From positions 1-43,234 of the forward strand of contig JAIDYR010000036.1 in NCBI GenBank assembly GCA_029057985.1: a DNA stretch of 43,234 nucleotides, written 5' to 3'. Positions 33,561 to 43,123 of this stretch are shown here, one piece after another; the first letter of the stretch is position 1; every line of letters starts with the position of its first letter. The DNA comes from Muribaculaceae bacterium (GTDB lineage: Bacteria > Bacteroidota > Bacteroidia > Bacteroidales > Muribaculaceae). Under the pieces are notes generated by a model that saw only the letters and a list, made by a program, of their open reading frames with translations, ran no database searches and was not told where the DNA came from. The position numbers and the translations under genes were made by a program.

Positions 33561-36500
33561 TTCAAAAGTTTGAGAAGAGTATCCTCATAGAACTTCATTC
33601 CTTCCAGAATGATGATGGGCGCAACGAAGCTGAATGACTTTCCGCCTGCTTTCGCCTCCCGATCAGCCGCACGGAATTCCGGCATATTCTGCACATAGGC
33701 CGTAATATTCATATTGCGGCAGGCGTTTTCAAGAACCTGCGGACTGACATTCCATCCGAATAGTTGCCGCGCCGCGCTGTAGAAGAATCCGCAGAACTCA
33801 GTGAATTTATTACCCTGAGGTTCTGTGGTATCCACTGTCAGACGCACTCCGATCTGCTGCATCATTCCGGGAGTTATGGAATTGGTGAAGTCAATCTTGC
33901 GGTTGACATTGTCTTTACCGGTCAGTTCAAACCCTGTCTCGCCGATGATCTCCGATTTCTGGGGTTCGGAAGGACGCTGAAGTTCGGTATCACCCTTTGC
34001 CAGACCCTTGGATACCTCAAACTTAATATTGGGATCATGGAGTTTAGGCAACTCGATCTTAGGCCAGGTCGCCAGAGTCTGCTCCATGTGTTGCTGCCCA
34101 TATCCCATCACGAAGAGACCCAGATAATACTGATGTGAAGCTCCAGGATTGACGGTCGTCAGCCATTGGTAGAGGCGCGAACCTTTACCGGCGAAAGTCA
34201 CTCTGACATTCGGGCGCTTGCGCGCCTCCCATTCCGATTCAGTCGTGCGGTAGAGGTCATCTATGAGTTTATGGGCTACCTGTCCGGCATAATACATCAG
34301 CAACCCGGTCACATACATGTTGACGCACATCAGCATCGGGCAGTCGGCTGCTATGGCCCGGTAGAGATCTTCGAGTTGATCATCGTCAAGGCGATTTACT
34401 ATCTGATCGAAGAAATAGGGAGCCGTATGGGCATTATAAGTGTCATTGCCGAAGTTCAGACCTACCATCGTGATCTTATACTTGGCGCAGAGCCCCGTCA
34501 GTACATTCTTGAATTTCGGGAATGAGGAGACAGATTGCGACACTCTCTGGGCTGCAAACCGGATAGAATTCTGCTTTATCATGGTGATTCCCCCCTTCAG
34601 GTAGAAGAGGGCAGAGATATCGGTAGTGCTGCCTCCGACATCAAAACAGAGATTCAATACATTAGCCTCCTTTGAATAGCGGGCAGTGATATAGTTTGCC
34701 ACGGCCTCTGCCTCTGAAAGACTGGGATTATCGACGACATTCTCCATCTTGTAAAGAGGTTCGGGCTTATAGGCCACCTCCTTCTCCATATCATCGGGCA
34801 TAAAATCTTCAGTCGGAGCGGGCGCGGGAGCCGGCTCCGCTTTCGAATCGCCAAAGCCCTCGGCTCCGAATCCTCCGCTGAATCCTGATCCTCCGCCGAA
34901 TCCGCTGCCGAATCCGGAATTACCGCCAAATCCTGCTGCTCCTCCGAAGCCTGCATCAGCGGAATTGTTGTCTCCGAAACCACCCCCGAAGCCCCCCGAA
35001 TTTCCAAATCCGCCACCGAAGCCGGATCCTGAGCCGAATCCGCTGTCAGCGGCCGGCTCGGATTGCGAGCCGAAAGAGACTGAGCCGAGATTGCCTCCGA
35101 GTGATCTGGTATCGGTATATTTGCTTACATTAAGCTTATAGCGTTCGCCGCTTTCGGAAAGTACCGGAGAGACATGCTTGAGAGTCTCCCAGATACTCTG
35201 ATAGGAGAAGAGGAGCTGCCCCGCCATTGCGGAAGGATACGACCATTTAAGGCTTTCGGGGACATACCCTTCGACAAAGAGAGCGCCATAAATCTGAAGC
35301 ATGAGAGTGCGCAGGAATGCACTCTTATGAGCCTTATCGTCATCATTATCCTCCCATTTCATATTATGAATCTGAGTGACCTCGCCCACTCCGTTGGGAT
35401 AATTGAGCGTGATGCGCGACTGATCTGAATTTGAGAAAGGAAGATTATCGGCAAAGCTCGGGAATCCGCCTATTACTTCGCGCTCATTGCGCATCTTGAT
35501 AGTCTCCCCGGGCTTCAGATCGGGCAGCCGGCGGTTGTCGTGAAGAGTCAGAACACTCTTGACACCATTCGACCTCACTTTCGAGCCGGCTCCCTGGAAG
35601 AAGAATATCTGGTTCTCACGCGGGAAAATCGGCTGGCCGGGAAGTTCATTACCCATCAGCGACACTCTCTGATTTTCGAAGAAGAAATCGCACTCTCCGG
35701 TCGCATCGCTTGAATAGGCTACAGAAGTATTGGTGCTTCCGAAGTCAATGCCGAGTCTCACTTTCTGCAGGGATTTATGCGCTCCGGGCCGCATCCAGTC
35801 ATGAGGAAGCGTCGTGCCCTGGGCCGAGCTGTAGTTGATCAGCAGATATCCGCCCTCGCTACCCGTCGGCGATAGAAGTCGCACTCCCTTAAATGGCTTG
35901 TTGGAACGGTATATTTCGTATTTATAGGGGTTATCGGCCACCGCTTCATCAGATTTGACCATAAGTTCGGCCTCGACTCCCTTATCCTTGACTTCAATTC
36001 TTCCGTCATTACTGAGCAGAACGGGATTATTCTCCTTGTCGACGATGATACGGAAATAATTATCCTGCATCTCGCCTACGAAAGGGAATGCGCGATATGC
36101 CTGGCTGGTGCCGTTGTGCGGAAGTTCGTTGTACATGAAATAGGCGTCCCACTGCGGCGACACGAAGTTGGGCCATATCAGGATATCCTTATTGCTAATG
36201 GAGCCGTCGCAAGTATAGACTTTCTTAAATTGACGGCGCACGCCGGTGTCGGTGACGAGAGTCAGATTTACCTCAAGGTTGCCGGTCCGGGCGTAAGGAT
36301 CATAGGTAGCTTCCAATTTTGACTTGATAGCGCTTCCCGAGCCTGACATTCCGACCAGTGCAGCCACATTCTTACCGAAGACATTCAGTCCTTGCGCACT
36401 CAGCGGGAGCGCAAAGTAAGCTTTATCCTCCATCCCCTTCACGTCGGCCGACATCACTAAAATCGGGAGATCTTTCAGCTGATCGGATTTGATATTGAGA

Positions 36501-37507
36501 TTGAGGCGCGCGATTCGTGCGGTATCGTCCAGCAGCAGATTATTGGGATCGAAACTGACTCCACCCGTCATTTCGCTGTCTGAAATGACTCCTTCCACGC
36601 CGTAAAGTATATCCTTATGGCAGAAGAGCTTTTCGAAAGGACCTCCGAAAGAGGCGCTGACCGGAGGCGTGCTTGCTATCGACAGTTCGACGCCATCGGC
36701 GTGAGCCCGGCTCTCTATCTCGGTCTTCCAATTCTGGAGAACGGTGCGGATTGAGGTATAATCCACTCCTTCTCCTGCAGGCAGCCCTGCATAATACTGC
36801 TCTGCCTCATCGAGTCCTTTGAGGATATGGGCGACGTAGGCGTGAAGAGCGGCAAGCTGCATCGGCTTGAGCGAAGAGTTCAGAGGATCCGTGAATCTGC
36901 CTGAGACGACGTTGATCCATGGAGTCTCCTCGGAAGTCTCGCAGCGATAGCCTGAGGAAGTGAAAAGCAGCGACTCAGGAGCTGTCGCGCCCACTACCTT
37001 ATCACGATACTTGATGACGTTGATATAAGGGACTGCCGGCTGATTGGCGGGCAGATTCTGATCGGTCCAGCGTCTGGCCCTGCGCAGAAGCATATTGCCG
37101 AATGCTCCCTTTGGCTCATAGATATTCGACGTCTTGTCGACTCCGAGGCCGTCGCTATAGGTCAGATCGATACGCCGCACAGCGACATGAGCGTAATCCA
37201 ATGCCATGCATGCGATCAGACCCTTCCACTCGTCGACGAGCTGCGAGTAATATCCTACGAGATTATTTGTCTCATTGGAGTATCCGCTTGTAGCGACATG
37301 ATCGAGTGCTGTCTTGAAAAGATCAACGCGCGCGAACGCAGTCGGGATGCCCGAGACGAGTTGACCTACATTAGTATTCTTACTCAGCTGAGGAGTTATG
37401 ATGTTTTTGATGAAAACCGAAGTGTTGCCCAACTGCGACCAATTGTCGAGCGATCCGGTCGGACTCGCATTCCGGTTGACATCTATAGTCAAAGCTTTGT
37501 TAGCCAT
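33557..37507 (-). CDS. Cluster B giant actin/Hsp70-fold ATPase with Gly-Phe-rich insert
   Basis: 1316 residues, the homologue of the cluster A ATPase. The N-terminal region is ~1-575 (IPTAFARVDLFKTAL near 55). The ATPase starts at ~583 with GIDFGSTNTSVAYS (phosphate-1). Phosphate-2 is CFDVGGSTTDIS (~951) and the adenosine loop is VTFAGKGSRLYQW (~1110). All are intact. Residues ~820-886 are an inserted low-complexity stretch of GFG repeats absent from the cluster A protein. The tubulin-like gene ends 3 bp upstream and the second actin-fold gene overlaps by 4 bp. Confidence 0.78.
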   Translation of the reverse strand: MANKALTIDVNRNASPTGSLDNWSQLGNTSVFIKNIITPQLSKNTNVGQLVSGIPTAFARVDLFKTALDHVATSGYSNETNNLVGYYSQLVDEWKGLIACMALDYAHVAVRRIDLTYSDGLGVDKTSNIYEPKGAFGNMLLRRARRWTDQNLPANQPAVPYINVIKYRDKVVGATAPESLLFTSSGYRCETSEETPWINVVSGRFTDPLNSSLKPMQLAALHAYVAHILKGLDEAEQYYAGLPAGEGVDYTSIRTVLQNWKTEIESRAHADGVELSIASTPPVSASFGGPFEKLFCHKDILYGVEGVISDSEMTGGVSFDPNNLLLDDTARIARLNLNIKSDQLKDLPILVMSADVKGMEDKAYFALPLSAQGLNVFGKNVAALVGMSGSGSAIKSKLEATYDPYARTGNLEVNLTLVTDTGVRRQFKKVYTCDGSISNKDILIWPNFVSPQWDAYFMYNELPHNGTSQAYRAFPFVGEMQDNYFRIIVDKENNPVLLSNDGRIEVKDKGVEAELMVKSDEAVADNPYKYEIYRSNKPFKGVRLLSPTGSEGGYLLINYSSAQGTTLPHDWMRPGAHKSLQKVRLGIDFGSTNTSVAYSSDATGECDFFFENQRVSLMGNELPGQPIFPRENQIFFFQGAGSKVRSNGVKSVLTLHDNRRLPDLKPGETIKMRNEREVIGGFPSFADNLPFSNSDQSRITLNYPNGVGEVTQIHNMKWEDNDDDKAHKSAFLRTLMLQIYGALFVEGYVPESLKWSYPSAMAGQLLFSYQSIWETLKHVSPVLSESGERYKLNVSKYTDTRSLGGNLGSVSFGSQSEPAADSGFGSGSGFGGGFGNSGGFGGGFGDNNSADAGFGGAAGFGGNSGFGSGFGGGSGFSGGFGAEGFGDSKAEPAPAPAPTEDFMPDDMEKEVAYKPEPLYKMENVVDNPSLSEAEAVANYITARYSKEANVLNLCFDVGGSTTDISALFYLKGGITMIKQNSIRFAAQRVSQSVSSFPKFKNVLTGLCAKYKITMVGLNFGNDTYNAHTAPYFFDQIVNRLDDDQLEDLYRAIAADCPMLMCVNMYVTGLLMYYAGQVAHKLIDDLYRTTESEWEARKRPNVRVTFAGKGSRLYQWLTTVNPGASHQYYLGLFVMGYGQQHMEQTLATWPKIELPKLHDPNIKFEVSKGLAKGDTELQRPSEPQKSEIIGETGFELTGKDNVNRKIDFTNSITPGMMQQIGVRLTVDTTEPQGNKFTEFCGFFYSAARQLFGWNVSPQVLENACRNMNITAYVQNMPEFRAADREAKAGGKSFSFVAPIIILEGMKFYEDTLLKLLK

Positions 37508-37510
37508 GGA

Positions 37511-39175
37511 TTATTCGTTAAAGTGTTGGGCAATAGTAATCGTATTATAAAGTTGGGCTAAGAATTCCTCCTTCAGATTCTGGGCCTGGGCCTCATCGGG
37601 AAGACTATCCTCCTTCTTGATGATATTCACAAAAGTATTGAATCGACGGTCGGCGGAATTCATGGAGAAGCCTGACTTATCCCAGTGATGGATGCCATCG
37701 GCGAATATTGTGCCGGGATCTATATCATGGAGTCCCGCGATATCCGTGATGAATGCATCGGGCGAGAATATAAACTTGCCTGCTCCTACCGAACGAAACA
37801 CCTGATATATCCATCCGAAAATGACATCGCCCTTAAAGAACTTATAGCCGAATTCCTTCAGATATTCGTCGATTTCAGCGCATTGAGTATCGGTCAGGTC
37901 GTTATATTCGCGGAATCCTGCCTTATCAAGATAGTCGAGCAGAGCGACAGTCCCGCAGACTTCTTCATGTGCCCCTCCGAATTTGGAAAGTATGATATGG
38001 GCCAATGAAAGGAAGGCTCCGAGTTTATTCTCGAAAATCTCCCCTTTCTGAGTCCCTACGAAACTTGAGCCGGAGAGCTGCATGTTGCCGTTATCATCGA
38101 TGAGGACCGTGCGGAAATCATATTCAGCCTCGCCGATATCTTCGAGTTCCTTTCTGGGAGCGTTAAAGAAATCATAGGCTGCGGCGGCACACATCAACTC
38201 GGCGACATGACATGCATTGCGCTGGTCATAACCACCTGTCACGACATTTCCCGCCTGCCCTTCGGAATAGTTGAGTTTAAGACTGCCCGGCCATCCGATA
38301 TGGTACATCTTCTTATACGTCTTCCTGACAGTAGGGTCATCGTTATAGAAACTCAGGGCAGCCTGAGAGTTCAGCGCGAAGTTATTGGAGTCTGCTACTA
38401 CCTTATCTTCCGCCAATTGGGCCGAGGTCGGATTCTTGAAAGTGAAATAATCGGTAAGCAGAGTTGATCCGAAGAGCACTTTCTTAAGGTTCAAGACATT
38501 GTTGCCTCCGGTGAGAATCTTCAGGGCTTCACTGATTGCGATCGGGATGACGGGGATGGATGATGCTCCGGTCCCGCCGAAGACGCTGCCGAATACGAAT
38601 ACCCGGGCATTGCCGGAATGCTTGTTGATCAATTGGAGATATTCGGCGAGTTCTTTCTCCTGGGGCTTCACGAAATCGCCACCCTTCTTGGCATTCAGAG
38701 CAGCCTCGATGATACCGTGATACATCAGCATGGAGCCTAAATGCGTCTGGGCCCGATAGCCGTGGTCGAGTTTGAATTGCTGCACGGTCTCACGATCAAA
38801 CAGCAGATCGGATAGATCCTGATTGTCGCGGCGTTGTTCGTCGTTCAGGTTCCGGGTAGCGGCCAGAGCATTGAGGGTCTGACGGTTGGGAGTTGAGTAG
38901 TCGGTAAAGAAGCGATAGAGGTTGAGTTTGGCTGAAAAGAAAGTATTGGACCGCTGCTCTCCTCCTATTTTTGAATTATCATTTGTCTTTACCTTATTGT
39001 ATAATTCTATCAGGCGTTCTACCCGATCCTTGTTGCCGTTGTTCTGGTCAGTATCCAGCGTGAGGATTTCGATGGTATGGTTATCGAAAAGCCCGGCAGC
39101 ACAGAGATGCACAAACGCCTCGAGACACCTCATTCCGGTGCCTCCGATTGCTATGAGAAATAGTTTGTCGTTCAT
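37511..39175 (-). CDS. Cluster B tubulin-like protein (Tubulin_2 type)
   Basis: 554 residues. LIAIGGTGMRCLEAF (residues ~7-21) is the N-terminal Gly loop, followed by LTLDTDQNNGNKDR. The signature GSVFGGTGASSIPVIP lies at ~193-208, equivalent to the tubulin/FtsZ GGGTGTG loop. It is ~80 residues longer than the cluster A homologue, partly from extra segments near 65-160. It is predicted to bind GTP and to be cytosolic; polymerisation is unknown. It is followed after 3 bp by the giant ATPase gene. Confidence 0.78.
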   Translation of the reverse strand: MNDKLFLIAIGGTGMRCLEAFVHLCAAGLFDNHTIEILTLDTDQNNGNKDRVERLIELYNKVKTNDNSKIGGEQRSNTFFSAKLNLYRFFTDYSTPNRQTLNALAATRNLNDEQRRDNQDLSDLLFDRETVQQFKLDHGYRAQTHLGSMLMYHGIIEAALNAKKGGDFVKPQEKELAEYLQLINKHSGNARVFVFGSVFGGTGASSIPVIPIAISEALKILTGGNNVLNLKKVLFGSTLLTDYFTFKNPTSAQLAEDKVVADSNNFALNSQAALSFYNDDPTVRKTYKKMYHIGWPGSLKLNYSEGQAGNVVTGGYDQRNACHVAELMCAAAAYDFFNAPRKELEDIGEAEYDFRTVLIDDNGNMQLSGSSFVGTQKGEIFENKLGAFLSLAHIILSKFGGAHEEVCGTVALLDYLDKAGFREYNDLTDTQCAEIDEYLKEFGYKFFKGDVIFGWIYQVFRSVGAGKFIFSPDAFITDIAGLHDIDPGTIFADGIHHWDKSGFSMNSADRRFNTFVNIIKKEDSLPDEAQAQNLKEEFLAQLYNTITIAQHFNE

Positions 39176-39211
39176 CCGCTTACATATAGATTAAAGTCTC
39201 TGCGAGGCGGA

Positions 39212-39553
39212 TTAGAACCACGTCCCCACTTTGGATTTTGAGAAGATTTTGCTGACGCAGAATCCGGCCACGATATAGACTGCCAGTGCTACTCCGGCAG
39301 CGATCGCGGAATGGAGTTCGTAGCTGCTCTTTATAGTAGGGACTCCAACGCCGGATGCTATCCCCATATTTATGCCGAATCCGACAGCGGCTGAAGCGAT
39401 GCAAAGGATCCAGAACCATAGACGACGTGTCGTAGTTCCCGGGTCGCGAGGTTTATAGACTACCATATTTGCGATTACTACAGCAATCACAAAGAAAACG
39501 GCCATGATGATGAGCGCCCACATATAGGCGGAAGTTACGCTTACTTGATTCAT
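39212..39553 (-). CDS. Cluster B small three-helix membrane protein
   Basis: 113 residues with hydrophobic segments ~10-32, 47-68 and 83-102. The cytosolic loop KPRDPGTTTRR and the C-terminal KSKVGTWF are basic. Its size, helix pattern and place between the vWA and tubulin-like genes match the protein at 15846-16319 in cluster A. I know no family name. It is probably the membrane adaptor of the core module. It lies 36 bp upstream of the tubulin-like gene. Confidence 0.65.
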   Translation of the reverse strand: MNQVSVTSAYMWALIIMAVFFVIAVVIANMVVYKPRDPGTTTRRLWFWILCIASAAVGFGINMGIASGVGVPTIKSSYELHSAIAAGVALAVYIVAGFCVSKIFSKSKVGTWF

Positions 39554-39641
39554 ATCTTTTTAACTTCGTGGTTATTCGGTTATTCAGTAATTTTTCTTCG
39601 TTGGTATTCGGTTACCCGGTGATTACCCGGGGCGGAGTGCT

Positions 39642-41144
39642 TTATTCCGCGAAAGTCTTTAGGTAATATGTATAGAGGATTCGGCCTTCCGGGCTGCTGG
39701 AGCCGGCAGTAAGGGTCTCTTTTACAGAATCGGCGAGCGATGGATTACCCTCCCAGGAGAAGAAGTCGATAGCTTCGGCAATATTGGCCGAAACCTTGCC
39801 GATCACAATATTGGCGCGGATGAGCGTCGTAGGATCAACTCCATTGATGAAACTGCCGTTAAACTGGCTGTCGAAATCTATGAAAAGTTCTTTCCAGTCG
39901 CCCGACATTCCTTGCGCCGGCTCCATTGAAGCCTTCAGGAAAATATTGACTTCAGGTGCCTTCACATCATTGAAGGTCGAATCAGCCACAGCCTTCATCG
40001 TCTCCATCATATCAAACGTGCGCACCTCAACTTCGTCGATAGTATAGCCGTTCTGGGCGCCGAAATCAACATAGAGTTTTGAAAAGAGATGAGTGAAGCG
40101 GTCTTCTTCCGGCACTCCCTCTTCCTGATAGGCCTTTGAATTCTTGATCGCGTCGGTCCAGGTCACTCCGAGAGGATAATATTCCGCGTATTCACCGTAA
40201 TGGCTGTCGAGCGGCAGGAAAGCTCCGCCCTGACCATCAGCTGTGGCCAGAGGTTGGGAGTAACGGTAATAGTCTTCAGGTCCGCCGTTGGAAATGACGG
40301 CGGTCACTGCATCCTCACCCTTGGAATTATGGTAATTTCCTCCCTCTTTGATATTTAGATAAGAGGCCTGCATCGGGAAATTGAAGTCATGGCCCCCTAA
40401 TACGTAGCGCGGAAGATTCGGACTGGATAATGCCACTGCATTAGCCACAAGCCCGTCAAGACGATTCGCATTGTCGTCAAAGACTGCGACAAACATCAGT
40501 TTCTGCTTGCCGTTTTCTACGAAAGGCCATTTATAAAAAGTGATCTTATAACCCTTCTCAAGCCATTCGATAAAATATTTCTTGGCATAGGCGGCATGTT
40601 CGATGACTGATCCTTTGTATTCCTCGAAATCAGAAAGCAAGACGGCCGGCTTGTTCTCGCTGACAATCTTCTCAAGAGTCTTCTCGATAGGAGCCTTCTG
40701 CTTATCGTAGCTCGCGGGATTAAGGATATGGTTGTAAAGTTCGGTATGACTCATCTCCAGGGGGGAGATCTCCATATCGGCCAATCCGTAGAATTGTATG
40801 GCGTTGTTAGCGGCAAGCTTATTGATTATCGACTGCAGGACGCTCTTTGCTTCCTGAGAGGCATAAGCGGAGTTCATGCCGTCCGACATATCGACATATA
40901 CGGAAGCTCCGTCGCCCAGAACCTCCTCTTTTCCCGACATTTTGACATACTGATCGAGATCAGCTCGCTTGAACTGATATCCGGTATTGAAGGCAAACTT
41001 ATAAATTGCCCATCCGAGTCCCGCTACTACGGCGACTCCCAGAATTATCATGATGATTTTTAGCGTCGGTGAAGACCCGCCACCCTTTCGGGAGCGGCCC
41101 CTTTGACGAGAAGATGATGAATTGCGTGAAGGTTTACGAGCCAT
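39642..41144 (-). CDS. Cluster B vWA-like membrane-anchored protein
   Basis: 500 residues. A disordered, strongly basic N-terminus (Arg/Ser/Gly-rich, ~1-27) precedes one transmembrane helix (~28-52), so the bulk lies in the periplasm. The vWA strand ASVYVDMSDGMNSAY (~77-91) has a DxSxG-type MIDAS. The strand AVLLSDFEEY (~153) is also vWA-like. A C-terminal beta-rich domain follows (~380-485). It is the counterpart of the cluster A lipoprotein but is anchored by a helix rather than a lipid. It is the first gene of cluster B. Confidence 0.7.
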   Translation of the reverse strand: MARKPSRNSSSSRQRGRSRKGGGSSPTLKIIMIILGVAVVAGLGWAIYKFAFNTGYQFKRADLDQYVKMSGKEEVLGDGASVYVDMSDGMNSAYASQEAKSVLQSIINKLAANNAIQFYGLADMEISPLEMSHTELYNHILNPASYDKQKAPIEKTLEKIVSENKPAVLLSDFEEYKGSVIEHAAYAKKYFIEWLEKGYKITFYKWPFVENGKQKLMFVAVFDDNANRLDGLVANAVALSSPNLPRYVLGGHDFNFPMQASYLNIKEGGNYHNSKGEDAVTAVISNGGPEDYYRYSQPLATADGQGGAFLPLDSHYGEYAEYYPLGVTWTDAIKNSKAYQEEGVPEEDRFTHLFSKLYVDFGAQNGYTIDEVEVRTFDMMETMKAVADSTFNDVKAPEVNIFLKASMEPAQGMSGDWKELFIDFDSQFNGSFINGVDPTTLIRANIVIGKVSANIAEAIDFFSWEGNPSLADSVKETLTAGSSSPEGRILYTYYLKTFAE

Positions 41145-41574
41145 CTGCTATATGAATTTAAATATTGTAAAACGTAGGTTATATGAGCAAATTCCAATAA
41201 ACGATATATGTGAGAAAAATTACTTAATTTTTTCTCACTGACATATTGCCGGTCAGGGTGCTAATACCGATAATCCAAATTCTTATTTTTGCAATAATTT
41301 ATTAATCCATTAGCGCCTCTCCGGCTTCCGGCAATGAGCATCGGAGATATGAAAGAATATATCTTCTTACCACTGCAAATTTACCAAAAATTTGTTAATA
41401 ATCCTTATTTCCTGCTATAAAACATTTTTCGGAGCTGATAACTTGTATAGATTCACTTGGTTCATTTAGTTCATTTGGGAGATTCGGTTTAGACCCCGTT
41501 TTATTTTGTCATAAGCAAATGAGATTTTCATACTCTCTCCTGGATCAAAGGATATTCGGGCGGCCAGCATAAAA
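41145..41574 (-). promoter_or_regulatory. Upstream region of cluster B with a candidate -7 box
   Basis: About 430 bp without a gene. On the minus strand TAAATTTG (41376-41383) fits the Bacteroidota -7 box and would give a ~225-nt leader, but no -33 TTTG lies at the right distance. Three tandem 9-bp units (TTCACTTGG, TTCATTTAG, TTCATTTGG) occupy 41452-41478. No inverted repeats like those before cluster A are visible. Confidence 0.3.
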
Positions 41575-41620
41575 AATGCAGGCCGGGAAGCCGCTGTCGG
41601 CGACTTCTCCAACCTGCATT
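41575..41620 (-). terminator. Terminator of the C-terminal-tail secreted protein gene
   Basis: AATGCAGG (41575-41582) pairs with CCTGCATT (41613-41620), with an inner GAAGCCGC/GGCGACTTC stem. On the minus strand a run of six T follows. It begins ~20 bp past the stop codon. Confidence 0.85.
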
Positions 41621-41641
41621 ATACTTGAGTTACAGACTAAA

Positions 41642-43123
41642 TTATTTCAGAATTATCTTGGATACTTTCGTTCCCCGACGACATATATAAATTCCGGACG
41701 AAGGGCGCTCTACGCGAATACCCTCGAGAGTAAAGTATTCTGCCGGCGCATCAACATCCTCCTCAAGACTGCTCACAACAGTATTTGTAGGCTTGCCAAG
41801 GTCGAAGCGTGCAGCCAGAACACCCCATTTGACAGGTGCATCAGTCTTTTCTCCATTATTGAGAACAAATGCCTGATTGCCTCGGGCTGATATGTAGAGC
41901 GCACCGTTATTCGAATCAAGTGCGGCATATTGACACGACGGCACCCCTCCCCCGGTCACGATATTATACTGTCCGGCAGGAAGAATGGCTTCGAGTGTGT
42001 CGGCTTTATATTCACGAAGGAAAACTCCAACCTGCGCATTCATTACATAACCGAAAACGAATACTGATGATGTGGTCACCGGTGATGGAATCACCTGGAA
42101 GTAGCCTGTCAGACCGGTTTTGGCCACAGCCGACGGATTATTCCAATCGTCATCGCGGCTATTGCGCGAAGCAATCCATTTACCGGTGGAAGCTTCAAGT
42201 TTCAATATGAATCCCTCGCGGAGATTGCCCTGGGTAGCGGTCAGGAATTTCTCAGGATCATCGGGATCTGAAAATTTCAGATTATATTGGCCGCATAGAT
42301 AGATAGCGTCTCCGACAGGCGAGATTCCGACGTTCTGCAAAGCATTTTTACCTCCGACCTTTTCGGCAGGGTAGCATTTCGCCCATTCCGGCTTAAGATC
42401 CGAATTGAGCGCCATCACAAGCGGACTCATCACAGTGGTAGGAGTAAGGGTAAATTCACCTGCATTGACTCCGGATTCCCCGTCGCCTACAATATATCCC
42501 TGACAATAAAGTGTTTCTGAGACCCATGCAAGTTTCTGACAATAGGAGGCGGCGCAAGCGCCTTCGAGTTGAAATGCGTTACGATAATAGCCTTCGCTGT
42601 CAAGAGATAGAATCATAAAGTCTCCGCACACACCCTGGGAATCTCCGTTCCAGCTCTTATTATTTACCGGAGTGAACTCTACAGTGCTTCCATCATTGCG
42701 TGCCACTTTCATAGGATTACGATAATTGAGCGCTATGTATATATTCCCGTTGTCATCAACAGCACCCTCACCCACATTAAACACGTCGGGCCAGAATGTG
42801 GAATAATTGCCCCCTGCCGCCGGTCCGGGTTCTGTAGAGAAATCAACCATCCTGTTCCATTCAATTACTCCGTCTCCGGAAATTTTTGTCACGGCAAGCC
42901 GGTAATAACGACGCTCGCATTTCCAGTCAATTTCGAAGGGTGAGCCGTCGGAATTATGGAAGATGATATTCTTATCGAGCATCCCATCCGTATGACGCAC
43001 TTTCGCCACAGTTATTACTCCTCCATCAGGAGTCGCGGCACAGAACCCTGCATTGTTGGCGAAATCACCGCTGTCGGTATAGACCGACCAGAGACGATGA
43101 CCATTCATATCGGTCTTTATCAA
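41642..43123 (-). CDS. Secreted-type beta-propeller-like protein, 5' end unclear
   Basis: 493 codons from a TTG; an internal ATG lies at 43108. The protein is made of repeating strands of the kind seen in PQQ/SBBP-type propellers (IKTDMNGHRLWSV, VDDNGNIYIALNY, FILKLEASTGKWI). The tail EYFTLEGIRVERPSSGIY and IILK is a C-terminal sorting-type tail of Bacteroidota secreted proteins. Yet no signal peptide precedes it: the frame stays open upstream to an in-frame TGA near the window edge without an ATG. The reading frame just before the TTG still looks protein-like, so the true N-terminus may have been lost or frameshifted. Confidence 0.55.
   Translation of the reverse strand: MIKTDMNGHRLWSVYTDSGDFANNAGFCAATPDGGVITVAKVRHTDGMLDKNIIFHNSDGSPFEIDWKCERRYYRLAVTKISGDGVIEWNRMVDFSTEPGPAAGGNYSTFWPDVFNVGEGAVDDNGNIYIALNYRNPMKVARNDGSTVEFTPVNNKSWNGDSQGVCGDFMILSLDSEGYYRNAFQLEGACAASYCQKLAWVSETLYCQGYIVGDGESGVNAGEFTLTPTTVMSPLVMALNSDLKPEWAKCYPAEKVGGKNALQNVGISPVGDAIYLCGQYNLKFSDPDDPEKFLTATQGNLREGFILKLEASTGKWIASRNSRDDDWNNPSAVAKTGLTGYFQVIPSPVTTSSVFVFGYVMNAQVGVFLREYKADTLEAILPAGQYNIVTGGGVPSCQYAALDSNNGALYISARGNQAFVLNNGEKTDAPVKWGVLAARFDLGKPTNTVVSSLEEDVDAPAEYFTLEGIRVERPSSGIYICRRGTKVSKIILK

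Noticed and set aside
41452-41478. Three 9-bp tandem repeats as operator sites
   Set aside because: They are short, AT-rich and imperfect, with no regulator nearby to support a role.
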